Shown here: positions 1 through 13,743 of the stretch, one piece after another
Layout of the letters: the number at the start of each line of letters is the position of its first letter
Position numbering within the stretch: position 1 is the first letter of the stretch
DNA from: Elysia chlorotica
Taxonomy: Eukaryota; Mollusca; Gastropoda; Plakobranchidae
Assembly: GCA_003991915.1 (NCBI GenBank)
Contig: RQTK01000231.1
Coordinates: 141,601 to 205,600 of the forward strand
Reading direction: 5' to 3'
Length of the DNA stretch: 64,000 nucleotides
Notes under the pieces: generated by a model
Seen by the model: the letters and a program-made list of their open reading frames with translations, nothing else
Databases searched by the model: none
Told to the model about the DNA's origin: nothing
Made by a program: the position numbers and the translations under genes

Positions 1-55
1 GCTACAGCTTATGAAATTTCACTCTTTATTTCATTTTTTCTCTCACCCGATTTCT

Positions 56-56
<1 letters not shown>

Positions 57-145
<89 letters not shown>

Positions 146-150
146 CTAAT
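57..150. repeat. (CT)n then (CTAT)n microsatellite
   Basis: A poly-C start runs into more than 30 CT units and then five to six CTAT units. It is a compound simple repeat; Ser/Leu-rich frames through it are artefacts. Confidence 0.95.
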
Positions 151-227
151 TCCCTCTTCCCCTCGCTCTTTCTCTGCATCCAACTCTCCAACTCTTTTTC
201 TTTTCATCTGTCCATCTTTCTCTCCCT

Positions 228-238
228 ATCACTCTCTC

Positions 239-281
<43 letters not shown>

Positions 282-282
282 C
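228..282. repeat. Imperfect (CT)n tract
   Basis: Interrupted CT dinucleotide run, probably a decayed satellite of the array at 57-150. Confidence 0.85.
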
Positions 283-299
283 TCGATTGGTTAACATCT

Positions 300-1550
300 C
301 CTAAGCTCTAAGGAAGATCCGTTAGGGAAGCCTTCGTATCGTTTATGGCTTGGACAATTTGCTTTTATAGGAGTTATGTTTTTGTTCTGGTACAGCCTCC
401 TTTAAACTTTGATGGGTTTATTCATGTATATGTGCATATGTATGACACTATTTGGAAAGGGGAAAATGGATCACGTATTAAAATATTTACTTGAATTAAT
501 GAATTTCATTACACGGATAATTCTTACAATGTTCTCAAGGCAAACTTTATCGAAGATTTTTTGAAGAATAATTGTGTTGGTTGACACTGCCGCTAAACGA
601 GTCATCATTGGCAATATCTTTTAAGTTTTATCCTAAGTGTCTTTTAAAATTTAGAGAGCCAGGCTGATTAGTAATATTAATTATATTACTATATATTACT
701 ATATTCATCATAAAAATGATATTATTAGTATAATAATGTTGATGATTGTATATACCGAAAAAACGATAGGGATTTGACTTGCAAATTACATAGGGCTTAA
801 AACGTGATTGCATGGTTGTTAAAAATGTTCACATTGTTTCACGTTACACTATAGATCTATCAATGTTAATAGCGATGATTCTTTTATCAATTTTTACATA
901 CAGCTTTGCCCCATATTACATAGTGTAAATATTTTTTCCTTCAATAAATTAAAAACTCATTGGTTTTTTCAAACAAATATTCTGAATTTAAAAAACAAAG
1001 TTCAAAATCTGGTTTTTATTTTATAAAAATTACTTTTGTATTGTTCTGATGTTTTGAAATTAAACAGAAAAAAAATTAGAATCGGTGGTTGTAGTAACTG
1101 CTTCTTCCTATTAAACTTTGACCTCTTAGTTCATATGGATAGTAGATCCGTTTAATATCTTTTCACAAGATTAAAAGCCTATACAGAACCGAAGTGCCAA
1201 GACACACAACTTTATCTCTGCCTGGTCCTTGTGTTGCTGTTTTTTAATACAGATAAGTTCCCCCGTAAAGACGCAATTAGAGAGACAAACAAAGTGCGAA
1301 AAGTAAGTAAGCAAACTAGCAGACTGAAGTGATACGATTTTGGAATGTTTGTATTTGATTTTATTTTTTAATGTAAATTTTAAAACAATATTTACTGATG
1401 CTGTGTGGTTTACTCTTTGAGAGAGAAAACGAGGCAGGCACAAAGATATAGGGTCGGAGGAAAGTGTAATGGAGGGACAGAGAATTGGAGGACGGAAACA
1501 ATGAGGATGGATGAGACAGTAGAGAACGAAGGAAACATAGAAAGAGAGGG
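300..1550. other. Non-coding AT-rich stretch
   Basis: No open frame of convincing composition, no splice-bounded exon and no recognisable repeat. Base use is AT-rich with many short A and T runs. Confidence 0.6.
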
Positions 1551-1556
1551 AGATAG

Positions 1557-1595
<39 letters not shown>

Positions 1596-1630
1596 GAGTG
1601 ACATAGGAAGAAGAGAGCGAGAGAGATAGG
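1557..1630. repeat. (GA)n microsatellite
   Basis: Pure then interrupted GA run inside a longer purine-rich region (about 1420-1970) built of GAGA, GACA and GGAA words. Confidence 0.9.
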
Positions 1631-1970
1631 GACGGTAGGAAAGACAGAGAGAAAAAATTTGAGAGAGGGTGGGAGATGCATAGATACACATAAATAGAGC
1701 AAAACACAAGAAGTAGAACACTGAAAAATAGTGATTTAATAGAAAGGTGTATGAACTTTTAAAAAAGCGAGCGAATCGCATTTGATTGAGAACAAATAGA
1801 CATAGACACGAGCTAGACAGACAGAAAAAACGGACAGTAACGTTGCACATACAGAGAGACAGACAAACAGTCAGAACGACCAACAGAAAAAAGCAGACAT
1901 GATAAAAGGGAGGGGGCGGGAAAGCGAGACAGTGGGGAATGAGACAAACACGAACGAAGAGAATCTTAAT

Positions 1971-2474
1971 CGAAGTGTAGATTACAGAATGCACAGTGTT
2001 TATGAACTTAAATGTCTAGTGTAATACATTAAAACAAATTTTGTTTCGGAAAATATGAAACAATATATCATTTGCCTTTAAATGGAACAGTCGTGACTGA
2101 TGCAGTAAGTGTGTCAAAAGATACGTGACTCAATTATTGTTCTGGGCGTTGATTGAAACAGATTGTCTGGGAGTTAAGTTAGAATTGGACTGTGTTACAA
2201 GGCACTTTAGCAGACATGCACGTCACGTTGTAGTTGTTGGAACCACTTACATATTTACTTTATTAATGTATTTATTTATTTATTTTTGGTTGGAAGGCGT
2301 GTCAAAGAAAGGAAGAGGGATCATGACAAAAAGGTAGATGTGTGCATGTGGTTTATATACATATATAAAGAGATTGAAAGAAAGAGATGGAGATAAGAGA
2401 AAGATAAAGAGAGCAATAGAAAAATTAGAAAGCAGTGAGACAGAAAAGAACTAGAGCAAAAGTATAGTGAGTGA
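1971..2474. other. Non-coding stretch
   Basis: Nothing gene-like. The end of the stretch becomes GA-rich (2370-2470). Confidence 0.5.
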
Positions 2475-2610
2475 GAGAGTTTATTTTACGGCACGCCAGC
2501 AGAGTAATGGTTATAATTATTGTGCCTGTCCTAAGACAGTTAATACAATATACTGGCAGCACCGTTGACCCCTTCATCTCTCTGAGTGGTAAAAGAATAA
2601 CAATTGTGTG
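2475..2610. repeat. Interspersed repeat shared with 19437-19545
   Basis: The segment with TTTTACGGCAC, a CAGCA block, and GACAGTTAATACAATATACT recurs with modest divergence at 19437-19545. Both copies sit next to CT/GA simple sequence, so this is a dispersed family rather than unique DNA. Family unknown. Confidence 0.7.
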
Positions 2611-3440
2611 TAAAAAATGTTGGTTAAACGTAAAGGATATATACAGCAGTTTAAATTCTCCATGTGTAGAATTACATAGACACACCAATGTCCTTCAGAT
2701 ATCTCTAGAGGCGCTGAGGAATAACATAAAAAAAAATTATACTCTCTTATGTTTTGGAAGCCATGTACAGATTTCTTTACCGGTAAAAAAAGCGGACAGT
2801 CAACCAGAATGTGACTTATGGATAATTTGACAGTTGCAGGTATGACACTGTGGAAGGCGTGGGTAAGATGAGACTGTCCAGGTCGGAATCAATCGAGCAT
2901 CACCTGGTCTCGTCTTCTGGCCTGAGACACTCTTTCTCAGTAACCTAAATGCAAGGATGGAGAGGGAAATAGAATGAGAGTGAGAGAAGAAAAGAAGGAA
3001 AGAAAAGAATAAAATAATAAAAAAATACGCAGAGAAAGCCATGTTAGTTGACAACAAATGACTAGCTCTGAGAGAAACCGAAAGACAGAGAAGCATGCAC
3101 ATAGATGAGCATGGAGGAAGATGAAAATAGTAACTGAAAGACAGAAGGGGGTAGAGACATTCGGAAAAAAAATATTAAGAAAGTGAAATATATGATATAA
3201 AAAGAGTTAATTAGTATGAGAAAGGACACGCAGCATACAACCATTTTATCCTGCCACAGATCTTTGACATGGCAGAATTATTATCTATATCGTATCAGAA
3301 TTGAGTAATCCTATAATCCTTTCCTTTAAGCAAAATATCAGTAACAGCTGAGGAAGTGTGATTTCACGCAAAAAGTCAATACACTTTAGAACGCTTTTTT
3401 TTTTTGGAAATGTTACCATAGTTGGAACAGAAGGATACCC
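2611..3440. other. Non-coding stretch
   Basis: GA-rich in 2960-3150. No supported gene. Confidence 0.5.
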
Positions 3441-3445
3441 AGATA

Positions 3446-3502
3446 ACCATGGATCTCCGTCACCGGAAGCCGATGTTCTAGCCCAGGGCTACCGCGCCCC
3501 AA
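3446..3502 (-). mobile_element. SINE head fragment
   Basis: Matches the tRNA-like head of the window's main SINE read on the - strand: GAAGCCGATGTTCTA, then a CCAGGGCTACCGCGCCCC-type 5' end. The body is missing, so this is a short relic. Confidence 0.6.
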
Positions 3503-4596
3503 CCCAATAGCCCAAGAATATGACTGTGATGTCACAAAAATACCATCTAGTTTAAAGATGTACCTCACTTTGATTCAAATTGTAAACGTTTTTTTTTACA
3601 TCGGTGATGTTGCCTGCATTGTTTTTAGAAATCCTAGTTTACATATTGGTAAAGGAAGTCCCCTACATGAAATTATTTTCAAATAAGTGTTTGGAATTGT
3701 TCTGTTTTGTTTTCTTTTTCAGTACATTCAATCCAATCTTTTGTTACAGTAACTGTGTCACAGTTATACACACAAAAAATATTTTTATTCTAAACCGTTA
3801 ATTCCACTTTCTGTTCTATTTCAAAAGTGTCCGTGAAAGTCCTCTGCTTGCAACTTAAAAATTCGATTAAACCTGGTAGAATTCTTCAAGCGTCTCATAA
3901 TTATACGTTACGTATTGAGAGATACAATTTTTGAAGTGCTTTGGACAGATTTTCGAACGTTTTGGGGTGTCTAAACTTGTCGAGTCACAGACGCGTTCAT
4001 AGAATAATTACCAACCAAATTTAAATAAGCTTTGATCAAAGAAAATTGCATCAAAAGGTGGAAAGAACATCGACTCTTCAAAGCGCTGCGGTGCTCTCTG
4101 CTTGTTTTCTGTATACTTAAGGTTATTTTAATTTATACATTTTTACCAAGAACTATATAAATTCATGTAATTTTGGATAGTTGCTCACTTTACAAATTTC
4201 TTTAAATACTTACTATTTTTAGTTTGACATGAAATGATACAGTTTACAACCCCACTTTTTTCTGCTGCCATGATTTTTTATTTCGTCCTTTCTTGCGCGA
4301 ACAAGTTTTAAGCTCACAGTGTGTTTGTTTAACTCATTTTGATAGGAGCTTTCTGAAGTTTGGATACACTTGAATAACTTTCACGGGCAGTATTGATGAT
4401 TTTTATTGTGTAGCCTGCTTCTTACGTTTAAATATCAAAACAAGAATAGTTCTTTTTTTTTTAGGTCTACCAAAACCTTCAGTGTTCTTCTTTTTTTAAT
4501 TTCTGATTGGTTTTGGGTACGACATTTTAAAGTGTGTTTTTTTTCACTTTTTTTGGTTATGTTTTTGTGGTCGAAATCGGAAAAAAGTAGATGAAC
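3503..4596. other. Non-coding AT-rich stretch
   Basis: Many T runs; no coding signal or repeat recognised. Confidence 0.5.
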
Positions 4597-5351
<755 letters not shown>

Positions 5352-5579
5352 TACCAATTTCGGGTAACATAAAAACTGCTTTGAAAATGTTGCATCGAAA
5401 AAGGCGTTAAAGTTAACGTATTCACCATTCCGAAGTGAAAAATCAAAAACTTAAAATCATAACTAGAACGCTCACTGCAACAGAATATCAAAACTACCAT
5501 GTGCGTATTTTCAATAATGGTCTCTCTATGAATCCTTGCTGGCAGAGACAAAATTTCATAATTAATGTAATATTTTTAT

Positions 5580-5725
5580 GTGCATAGAATAGACTTAGAC
5601 TTCGGGTTTGGGGAGGGTCCCGGTTTGATGCCGTCTTTTCCTGGACTGGTTGTGTCGGTGTCAGTATGATGTGGCTAGGGAGGAATGTCCTGGTGTCCCT
5701 GCTCTGTCTCTAAGATGGAGCACGT
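5580..5725 (+). mobile_element. Degenerate SINE fragment
   Basis: Contains GTGTCGGTGTCAGTATGATG and a degraded 'ccctgctctgtctct' that match the SINE body. No clean head. Confidence 0.5.
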
Positions 5726-5744
5726 AACACTTCTATAAGTAAGT

Positions 5745-5975
5745 CTTGAGACCGAAAGCCATTGGTAGAATATCGGTTTCTGACACAGGAGGTCCGTGGT
5801 TCGAGTCCCGCTCTAGCGACTTCGTCCCCTACCGTTCGGTCGGTGTCAGTTTAATTTGATCGGCTGAGACAGTGGTATGGTATCCCCGGATTCTCTCTGT
5901 GTGTCAGCATGTATATTTGTTAGACTGGGTTTTTGCGTCCGTCCACATAATAGTCTATGTTGGACAACAAAAATA
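5745..5975 (+). mobile_element. tRNA-derived SINE, diverged
   Basis: Head with an A-box-like block and B-box GTGGTTCGAGTCCCG, then the body motif GGTCGGTGTCAGTTTAATTT, CGGCTGAGACAG, and the tail around TCCGTCCACATAATAGTC. All parts are in the family's usual order; an AAC-rich tail ends the element. Confidence 0.8.
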
Positions 5976-6317
5976 AACAAACAAACTTGATACCCACAAA
6001 GATATAGCCTATTTGCTGATGATCAGCTTTTAGAATATGAGGGCACTAACACAAACCAATTTAGCCCCCTCGATTTTCCAAGGGAAAAACAGGAATATGA
6101 TAAAGTAGTGGGTTTCTCAATAGAGCAAGATAGTTGACTGTTGAAAAAGATTATCATTGCCTTCTTAGTTAGTAGTCAGACCATCTGCTTAAACAGTCTT
6201 AAACATCTTTTTAACCCTGTTTGTCATGGCATGCGACCAGGCTAATTACAATTAGACACCTGATTTCAGGTACTTTTTAATAGTACATTCTACTTTCAGT
6301 CCCGTTACTAAGTTTGA

Positions 6318-7080
<763 letters not shown>

Positions 7081-7648
7081 AATCATACCACTTGCTCCAA
7101 TACTTCTAACTTTGGTAGTCCCTTTTTGGGTGGATTCATTTACCCCCTTTTAACACATAGACTAGTGTCGCGTTATAATCGGAAATTTGTTAAGAATTTA
7201 GTAACAATAATGATTTTTTTAGTTCTAAATTTTATAGACATGGGCAGAATGTTTTTTGTCGAAACAAGTGTTTTATTGCGTAGACTTATCTGTTGCTAAT
7301 TTATTTTCATTTGTCCAGAGTATGTACAACATTTTTTCTCTAACTTACGTTTGTTTTATTTTTCTTCTTATGGATTCCAATAAAATTATTTGTGCAGTAT
7401 TTTTTACACCTTCTTTATTGCACACTTTCTATTTTGAAATATTAAAAGTCAAAGCGTTTATTTTTTTTTAATCTGTGGAAATTCCCCTAAATAGTGTGCA
7501 TACGAAGAATAGATATAAAATCATGCGGTGTGAAAAGATTAACAGTACGGAAATTCTAGTTGTCAAAAGCAATACACAAAGCGTGCAAACGAATAACATT
7601 TTTTGTACAAGGTACTCACACACGGAAGTTTCTGCTTGTTGAACATAG
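7081..7648. other. Non-coding stretch
   Basis: AT-rich, no supported gene. Confidence 0.5.
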
Positions 7649-7661
7649 CTCATGACGTCAA

Positions 7662-7915
7662 TCGGTTCGGTTGGGTTGGTTTAACGTCCAACAGCAGCAC
7701 TATATGGGCTATATTGTGACGGGCCCCAAGACGGACGTCTGACAATTTTATGTGCTGCCACACACCAGACAGGGCGGGGATACCATGACTCCTGTCTCAG
7801 CCGGTCACATTATACTGACACCGACCCAACCAGTAGGGAACGCAACAGCCAGGATTCGAACTCGGGACCTTTTGCGTCGGAAGCTGATGTTCTACCCCTA
7901 GACCACCGCGCCCCC
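7662..7915 (-). mobile_element. Full-length tRNA-derived SINE with target-site duplication
   Basis: On the - strand the order is: GC-rich 5' end; A-box-like TGGTCTAGGGGT; CGACGCAAAAGGTCCC; B-box GAGTTCGAATCCTGG; CTACTGGTTGGGTCGGTGTC; CGGCTGAGACAGGAGTCATG; the body with TGGCAGCACATAAAATTGTC; GGACGTTAAACCAACC; and a CCAAC-type tail. The 13-bp duplication CTCATGACGTCAA flanks it exactly at 7649-7661 and 7916-7928. This is good evidence for target-primed insertion and gives the family its ends. Confidence 0.95.
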
Positions 7916-8275
7916 CTCATGACGTCAAACTAAATGGAATAACTTTAATCGCACTAGCACTCCTAACAGAAGTCAAAATTGTTAAGACACATAAATCTTA
8001 AACCGTATAGTGCCGCAAGGACACCAAAATATAATTATTGTCATTACTCTTTTCGTGGAAAGAGTACAAGGTTTTATTCTTTACAATCAGTCGTTATGAA
8101 AACTGGTTTAAGTTCATTCGTCATTCTTATCTAGAGATTGGAGATCCTGCGATTTTTCATAGTTGGAAAAATTGGCGTCGGGTTCGTAACATTGTGGACC
8201 CAGATCCGATTAAACGATTGTCATTCCAAATAAAACACCCTGTAGAACAAAATATCTAGGCCTGGAAAGGTATAG

Positions 8276-8412
8276 AGAAAGAGAGAGAGAATGAGAGCTA
8301 AAGAGAAAGAGGGTGAGAAGGGAGGTATATATAGAGAGAAAGACAAAGAGACCGAGAGAGTTAATGAGAGAAGAGGGGAAAGATTAGAGAGACTCACAAA
8401 AAGAGAGGGAAT

Positions 8413-8500
<88 letters not shown>

Positions 8501-8526
8501 GACAGAGAGAGAGAGAGAGAGAGATC
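8276..8526. repeat. (GA)n(GACA)n compound microsatellite
   Basis: Purine tract with a perfect GA run (about 8417-8463) and about 9 GACA units. Confidence 0.95.
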
Positions 8527-9660
8527 AGCGATCAGCACAATGTGATAATGATGATTGGAAAGTGGCTAACGACTTGTCTCGCCTCTATGTAGGGTAGTTC
8601 TAACAATCACCCGACCAAATTAAAAGATTGCAACACCCCAAGACCGACAACCAGAGACAAGCAAAGGAGCGATTTGTCCCCAAGCTTACACGCGATTTTA
8701 GCTTGAGCATAAGCTAAGCTTGAGCTTGTCAAGCTACAAATTTATCGACTGGGTGGCCCTCTACAGGACTCAATCCCACATATTTCAGGTCGCAATGGTC
8801 GTGCAATAATTGCGTTGTATTTCACCTGAAGCCCCCCAAAATACCCATCGTTGGACAAAATAATTTCGCTCCGTTTTTATTTTTGATCGTTGAAAGCTGT
8901 TCTTGAGACTTTAGTTTTAGCCTTTTTGTGCGTTTTAAGTGTTTTTGAAATTATTTAAAATTTGCTTGCAGAAAAAAATGATTTGAAATATGGAGTGAAG
9001 AGAGTCAAGTTTACAACAAAAAAGAACAGACAAAGAAGAATTGGCATAATGTTACAACAAGGCGAATAATAAAACCTTGCGGTTAGCACTCAGTTCTTGT
9101 TTTTTAAACGTTTAAGCAATCAAGACTTCAATGACACGTAAAAAGTTGGGGCTTAACATGTAAAATTATGTGCGCGTGTTTTGTTGTGTTTTTTGTTTGC
9201 TGGTTTTTTCTCATTCATGGCATCATTAAAATTCTCTGCATTTTAAATGAGATGTAATGCTAGACCTCTAACAGGTTATGATTTAAATTTTTCTTGCTCG
9301 CCATGCATAAAGATCGGTGCGTTTTTATCATTTAGAAAACATTTCTGTTGATGAATAAAGCGCCAATGTTGAATGATGTCAAATTTTGTGACTAGCGCTC
9401 AAATCGAGTTGAAATTTTTCTTTTTCATCATGCCATTTCAAACTTTAACATCAAAGTTAAAAAAGCCCACCAGTAGCTTTCCTTAATTAGTTACTCCCAC
9501 ACAGTACAGGAGGAAGTGAAAGCGGGGGCAGGAGTGGGGGCGGAGGAGGGGGGTGGGGTAGCAGAGATTGGACAGCGCGCCGTGAATCCGATTTCTGTCT
9601 ATCCGGCTAGTTAAGTTAGATTAAGTAAATGTCCTAGCGAGATAGCCTCGAACCATCTTT
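8527..9660. other. Non-coding stretch
   Basis: No coding signal seen. Small local repeat of AGCTTGAGC words near 8700-8740; G-rich block at 9515-9560. Confidence 0.5.
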
Positions 9661-9677
9661 TTAGGGTGTTACGAAAA

Positions 9678-9701
9678 GGGGGGGGGGGGGGGGGGGGGGG
9701 G
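9678..9701. repeat. Poly-G run
   Basis: About 24 consecutive G directly abutting the 3' edge of a - strand SINE. The length may be unreliable. Confidence 0.85.
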
Positions 9702-9946
9702 TTGATTTAACGTCGAACAGCAGCATTATATAAGCTATATTGTGGACGGGCCCCAAGACGGACGTCTGACAATTTTATGTGCCACACACGAGACAGGGCG
9801 GGGATACTATGACTCCTGTCTCATCCGGTCAAAATATACTGACACTGACCCAACCAGTACGGAACGCAACAGCCAGGATTCGAACTCGGGACCTTTTGCG
9901 TCGGAAGCCGATGTTCTACCCCTAGACCACAGCCCCCCCCCGGGTG
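9702..9946 (-). mobile_element. tRNA-derived SINE
   Basis: Same order of motifs as the element at 7662-7915, including the - strand B-box GAGTTCGAATCC. The 5' end is a run of C (on +) and the 3' end abuts poly-G. Confidence 0.92.
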
Positions 9947-10164
9947 AAGATTCCTGGTATAAACCATGTTCTCTTCGAGTGCCAAGGTGATTCGCTGCCG
10001 ACGCTTCTACAAGTCGAGGGTTCTCATCCCGCAAAGTGCAATCATTATTTTGTTTATTATTAATTTTTCCTTTTCGCCAATTTTCAACCATTGGTGAGCA
10101 AACAGCAATAATACTAGTTGTAAATTAGTACTGCTCATGGGGTATCGGGTGCAAACGAAAAAAG

Positions 10165-10455
10165 AGTAAGGCGCCTGAACGGCGGCGAACAGGCTTAGAG
10201 AATAGAGTGTTGGCCTCCGGGTTGGCAGGTCCGTGGTTATACACCCACGTTTGGTCAGAATTCATTTGTTTGAACTTGTCCCCGACTACAATACTGATTG
10301 AGTCGGTGCCAGTAAAAATTAATGTGATCGATTGAAACAGGATTCAAGATCTCCCCACCTGTCTCGTGTGTGGCAGACCTCAGTTTTGGGATCTATCCCG
10401 AATAATGGCCTTCATAGTGATCACGTTGGATGCTAAGCAACCAACTCAACTTATC
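10165..10455 (+). mobile_element. Older SINE relative
   Basis: Carries GAGTCGGTGCCAGTAAAAAT, GATCGATTGAAACAGGATTC, CCTGTCTCGTGTGTGGCAGA and a tail ending CAACCAACTCAACT. The B-box is degraded. A sister copy lies at 11885-12165. Confidence 0.8.
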
Positions 10456-11267
10456 TTGATTCCCGACCTGTCGCGGATTTAGATACCTTTGTTTAGCGTC
10501 TAAATATATTTTCGATTTGTACTTTTTGCACATTACCATTAAATACCTTTACTAGCATGAATGCCAACGCACCCCCACGTTTTCTGTTTATAATCACTAC
10601 ATTTTTAGTGCTCACGACTTTTATTGTTTTATATGATAAAGACTAAACATTTCGAAAAGTGATGGTCTTTTTTTATTGAGTTTTAATAAATTACACTGAT
10701 GCCACGCTTTATTTTGTTTTGTTTCTTGTTGTTTTTCCTTGGAGATTTCACAAATATAATCGGCAATCATTTGTTTGGCAAGCTACCCTGAGCAACGCTT
10801 AGTCTCTCTTGATAAAGACTAGAGCCTTAAGCAGCACTTCGGTTTGTGCCAATCAGCTTCAGTTCGTGCAGATAGCGTAGCGTGCACTTCTCTGTAAAAA
10901 CAGCAGGGACAATATCTTTGCACTAAATCATAAAAAGGAATATTTCCGTTTTAATCCGGGACTGCTAAAATCCGTGAGAAGTGGATTAAGGGGAGATTAC
11001 CAAAATTAAAAGAGTTATTCTTTTTAAGTACTCCTGTCACTGGCATTATTTACCATTGCTTGTCTTTAAACAATGATATATCCATAGTCAATGTTATGGA
11101 TGTTTACAACGTAATCGTTGTCGTAATAATTATAGATCATTTACTTACAGATATTGCCACACGTAAGTTCCAAAGAGTAACTCCGACGCCCCTCTCTATT
11201 CGAGGATTTGTTTTTAATCGCTTCTGGGTTGTTTTTTTGCTTGTCTTTTGTGTTTTTAAGGAGGTTG

Positions 11268-11419
11268 GGGTTGGGTTGGGTTGGGTTGGTTTAACGTCCA
11301 ACAGCAGCATTATATAGACTATATTGTGGAAGGGCCCCAAGACGGACGTCTGACAATTTTTATGTGCTGCCACACACGAGACAGGGCGGGGATACCATGA
11401 CTCCTGTCTCAGCCGGTCA
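11268..11419 (-). mobile_element. Truncated SINE joined to a second SINE
   Basis: 3' half of the main SINE (tail GGTTGGGTTGG on +, body through CTCAGCCGGTCA). It stops abruptly and the tail side of another SINE starts at once. The break is internal to the element, as expected at a duplication junction. Confidence 0.88.
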
Positions 11420-11656
11420 TTGGTTTAACGTCCAACAGCAGCACTATATAGGCTATATTGTGGCGGGCCCCAAGACGACGTCTGACAATTTTATGTTGCC
11501 ACACACGAGACAGGGCGGGATAACATGACTCCTGTCTCAGCCGGTCACATTATACTGACACCGACCCAACCAGTAGGGAACGCAACAGCCAGGATTCGAA
11601 CTCGGGACCTTTTGCGTCGGAAGCGATGTTCTACCCCTAGACCACAGCCCCCCCCC
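11420..11656 (-). mobile_element. tRNA-derived SINE
   Basis: Near full length, with the B-box complement GGATTCGAACTCGGGACC, and followed by the same C run and downstream block as the copy at 9702-9946. Confidence 0.92.
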
Positions 11657-11884
11657 GGGTGAAGATTCCTGGTATAAACCATGTTCTCTTCGAGTGCCAA
11701 GGTGATTCGCTGCCGACGCTTCCACAAGTCAAGGGTTCTCATCCCACATAGCGCAATCATTTTGTTCGTCATTTTTCCTTTACGCCAATTTTCAACCATT
11801 GGTGAGCACACCGCAATAACCCTAGCTCTAAATTATTGCTACGTATAGGTTATTGAGTGCAAACATAAAAAAACGTAAGGCGCT

Positions 11885-12165
11885 CGAACAGCGGCGAACA
11901 GGTTAAGAGAATAGAGTGTTGGCCTTCGGGTTGGGAGGTCCGCGGATATACACCCACGTTTGGTCAGAATTCATTTGTTTGAACTTGTCCCCTACTACAA
12001 TAGTGATTGAGTCGGTGCCAGTAAAAATTAATGTGATCGATTGAAACAGGATTCAAGATCTCCCCACCTGTCTCGTGTGTGGCAGACCTCAGTTTTGGGA
12101 TCTATCCCGAATAATGGCCTTCATAGTGATCACGTTGGATGCTAAGCAACCAACTCAACTTATCT
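11885..12165 (+). mobile_element. Older SINE relative
   Basis: Duplicate of the + strand SINE at 10165-10455, in the same relative position in unit 2. Confidence 0.8.
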
Positions 12166-13001
12166 TGATTCCCGACCTGTTGCGGATTTAGAAGCCTTTG
12201 TTTACCATTTAAATATATTTTCTGATTTGTAATTTTTGCACATAACCATTAAATGCGTGTACTAGCATGAATGCCAAAGCTCCCACACGTTTTCTGTTTT
12301 TAATCACTACATTTATAGTGCTCACGACTTTTATTGTTTTATATGATAAAAACTAAACATTTTGAAAGGTGAATTTGTTTTTTGTTTTGTCTTTTAATAA
12401 ATTATACTGATTGTCTCAGTTTGTTTTGTTTTGTTTGTTGTTGTTTTTTCCTTGGAGATTACACAAATATAATCGGCAATCATTTGTTTGACGAACTACC
12501 CTGAGCAACGCTTAGTCTCTCTTGATAAAGACTAAAGCGTTAAACAGCACTTAGGTTTGTGTCAATCAGCTTCAGTTCGTGCAGATAGTGTAGCCTGCAC
12601 TCCTCTGTAAAAACAGCAAGGACAATTTCTTTGCCTAATCATAAAAAGGCATATTTCATTTTAATCCCGACTGCTTAAATCCGTGAGAAGTGGATTAAGG
12701 GGAAATTACTAAAAAATAACTTTCCTTTTTAAGTACTCCTGTGCTGCATATTTCACTAAGCTTGTTTTAAACAATGATATTCATAGCAATGTTATTGATG
12801 TTCACAACGTAACCATTGTCATAATAATTATAGATCATTTACTTACAGATATTGCTACACGTAAGTAACTCCGCCGCCCCTCTCTATTCGAGGATTTGTT
12901 ATTGATCGCTTCTGGGATGTTGTTTGTTTGTTTTTTGCTTGTCTTTTGTGTTTTTAAGGAGGTTGGGGTTGGGTTGGGTTGGTTTAACCCCCCCCCCCCT
13001 T

Positions 13002-13435
13002 TTTAAGCAGGTGCTTTTTCTTGTATATGCAGGTGGAGAGATTGTTTATGACAGTTGCGCGCCATTTTTGTTATTTTTGTTGTGTTGTTTTGTTGTTGTT
13101 TTTCGTATGAAAGTTTATGCCTCTACCTAGCAATATAATAATCTTTATGTAGTGAAAATACAGGTACTTTCTTATAATTCAAAATTAAAGAGGACTTAAG
13201 GCTGATACCAAAATGAACCAATTGTATGTACTTGCTATATTTTCTATTCTTTTTTCTATTTTATATTGTTGTTGTTTTGTTTTTGTTGGGGGAAGGGTTG
13301 TTTTTTGTTGGGGTTTTTTCAGGGGGTTTTTTGTTTTGTTTTTTACGTGCATACGCCTTTTGCGTTTCCTAGCGACATAAATTGTGTGTATCTAGTGAAA
13401 GCAGCCGTATGGTGGTTTCTGTGAATATTTTAATT
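13002..13435. other. Non-coding GT-rich stretch
   Basis: TTTTGTTG and GGGGTTTT words in 13060-13345. No gene. Confidence 0.5.
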
Positions 13436-13743
13436 TCAAGGGGATATAATGTTGATACAAGTATAAAAGAAAGATGAGTCGAAATGTAACACAGTTTTCT
13501 TAGTTGAAAAGGTAGTGTTCAAAATTTAATAACATCAATATACGAACAAAAATCCTGCTTTACATTACAGCGAAAAAAAACGTCTAACGTTTACGTTCAG
13601 ATTTGTTCGCTGTAACGTAAAGCAGGATTTTTTTTTCGTATATTGATCTTATTAAATGTTAAACACTACCTTTTCGACTAAAAAAAGTGTGTTACATTTC
13701 GACTCACCTTTCTTTTATACTTGTATCAGCATTATGTCCCTTG
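13436..13743. repeat. Large palindrome (foldback)
   Basis: The left arm (about 13436-13574) and right arm (about 13607-13743) are inverted copies with few mismatches, for example GATACAAGTATAAAAGAAAG against its complement, and AATCCTGCTTTAC. The spacer is only about 33 bp. An inverted copy of the spacer words CGTCTAACG and TTTACGT also lies outside the right arm (13746-13776). It may be a foldback transposon or a local inverted duplication. Confidence 0.9.

Larger units (their letters stand above)
9701..11295. repeat. SINE-bounded tandem duplication, unit 1
   Basis: The order of this unit repeats at 11420-12990: a - strand SINE, a 140-bp block, a diverged + strand SINE, then about 800 bp of unique sequence ending in GGGTTGGGTTGGTTTAAC. 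The copies differ by scattered substitutions and small indels, so the event is not very recent. Confidence 0.9.
11420..12990. repeat. SINE-bounded tandem duplication, unit 2
   Basis: Second copy of the unit at 9701-11295. It ends GGGTTGGGTTGGTTTAAC, followed by a C run at 12988-12999 instead of a whole SINE. Confidence 0.9.

Noticed and set aside
9742-10091. Open frames over SINE copies (also 11537-11811 and 33865-34147)
   Set aside because: The frames follow the SINE sequence and recur at each copy; they are not genes.
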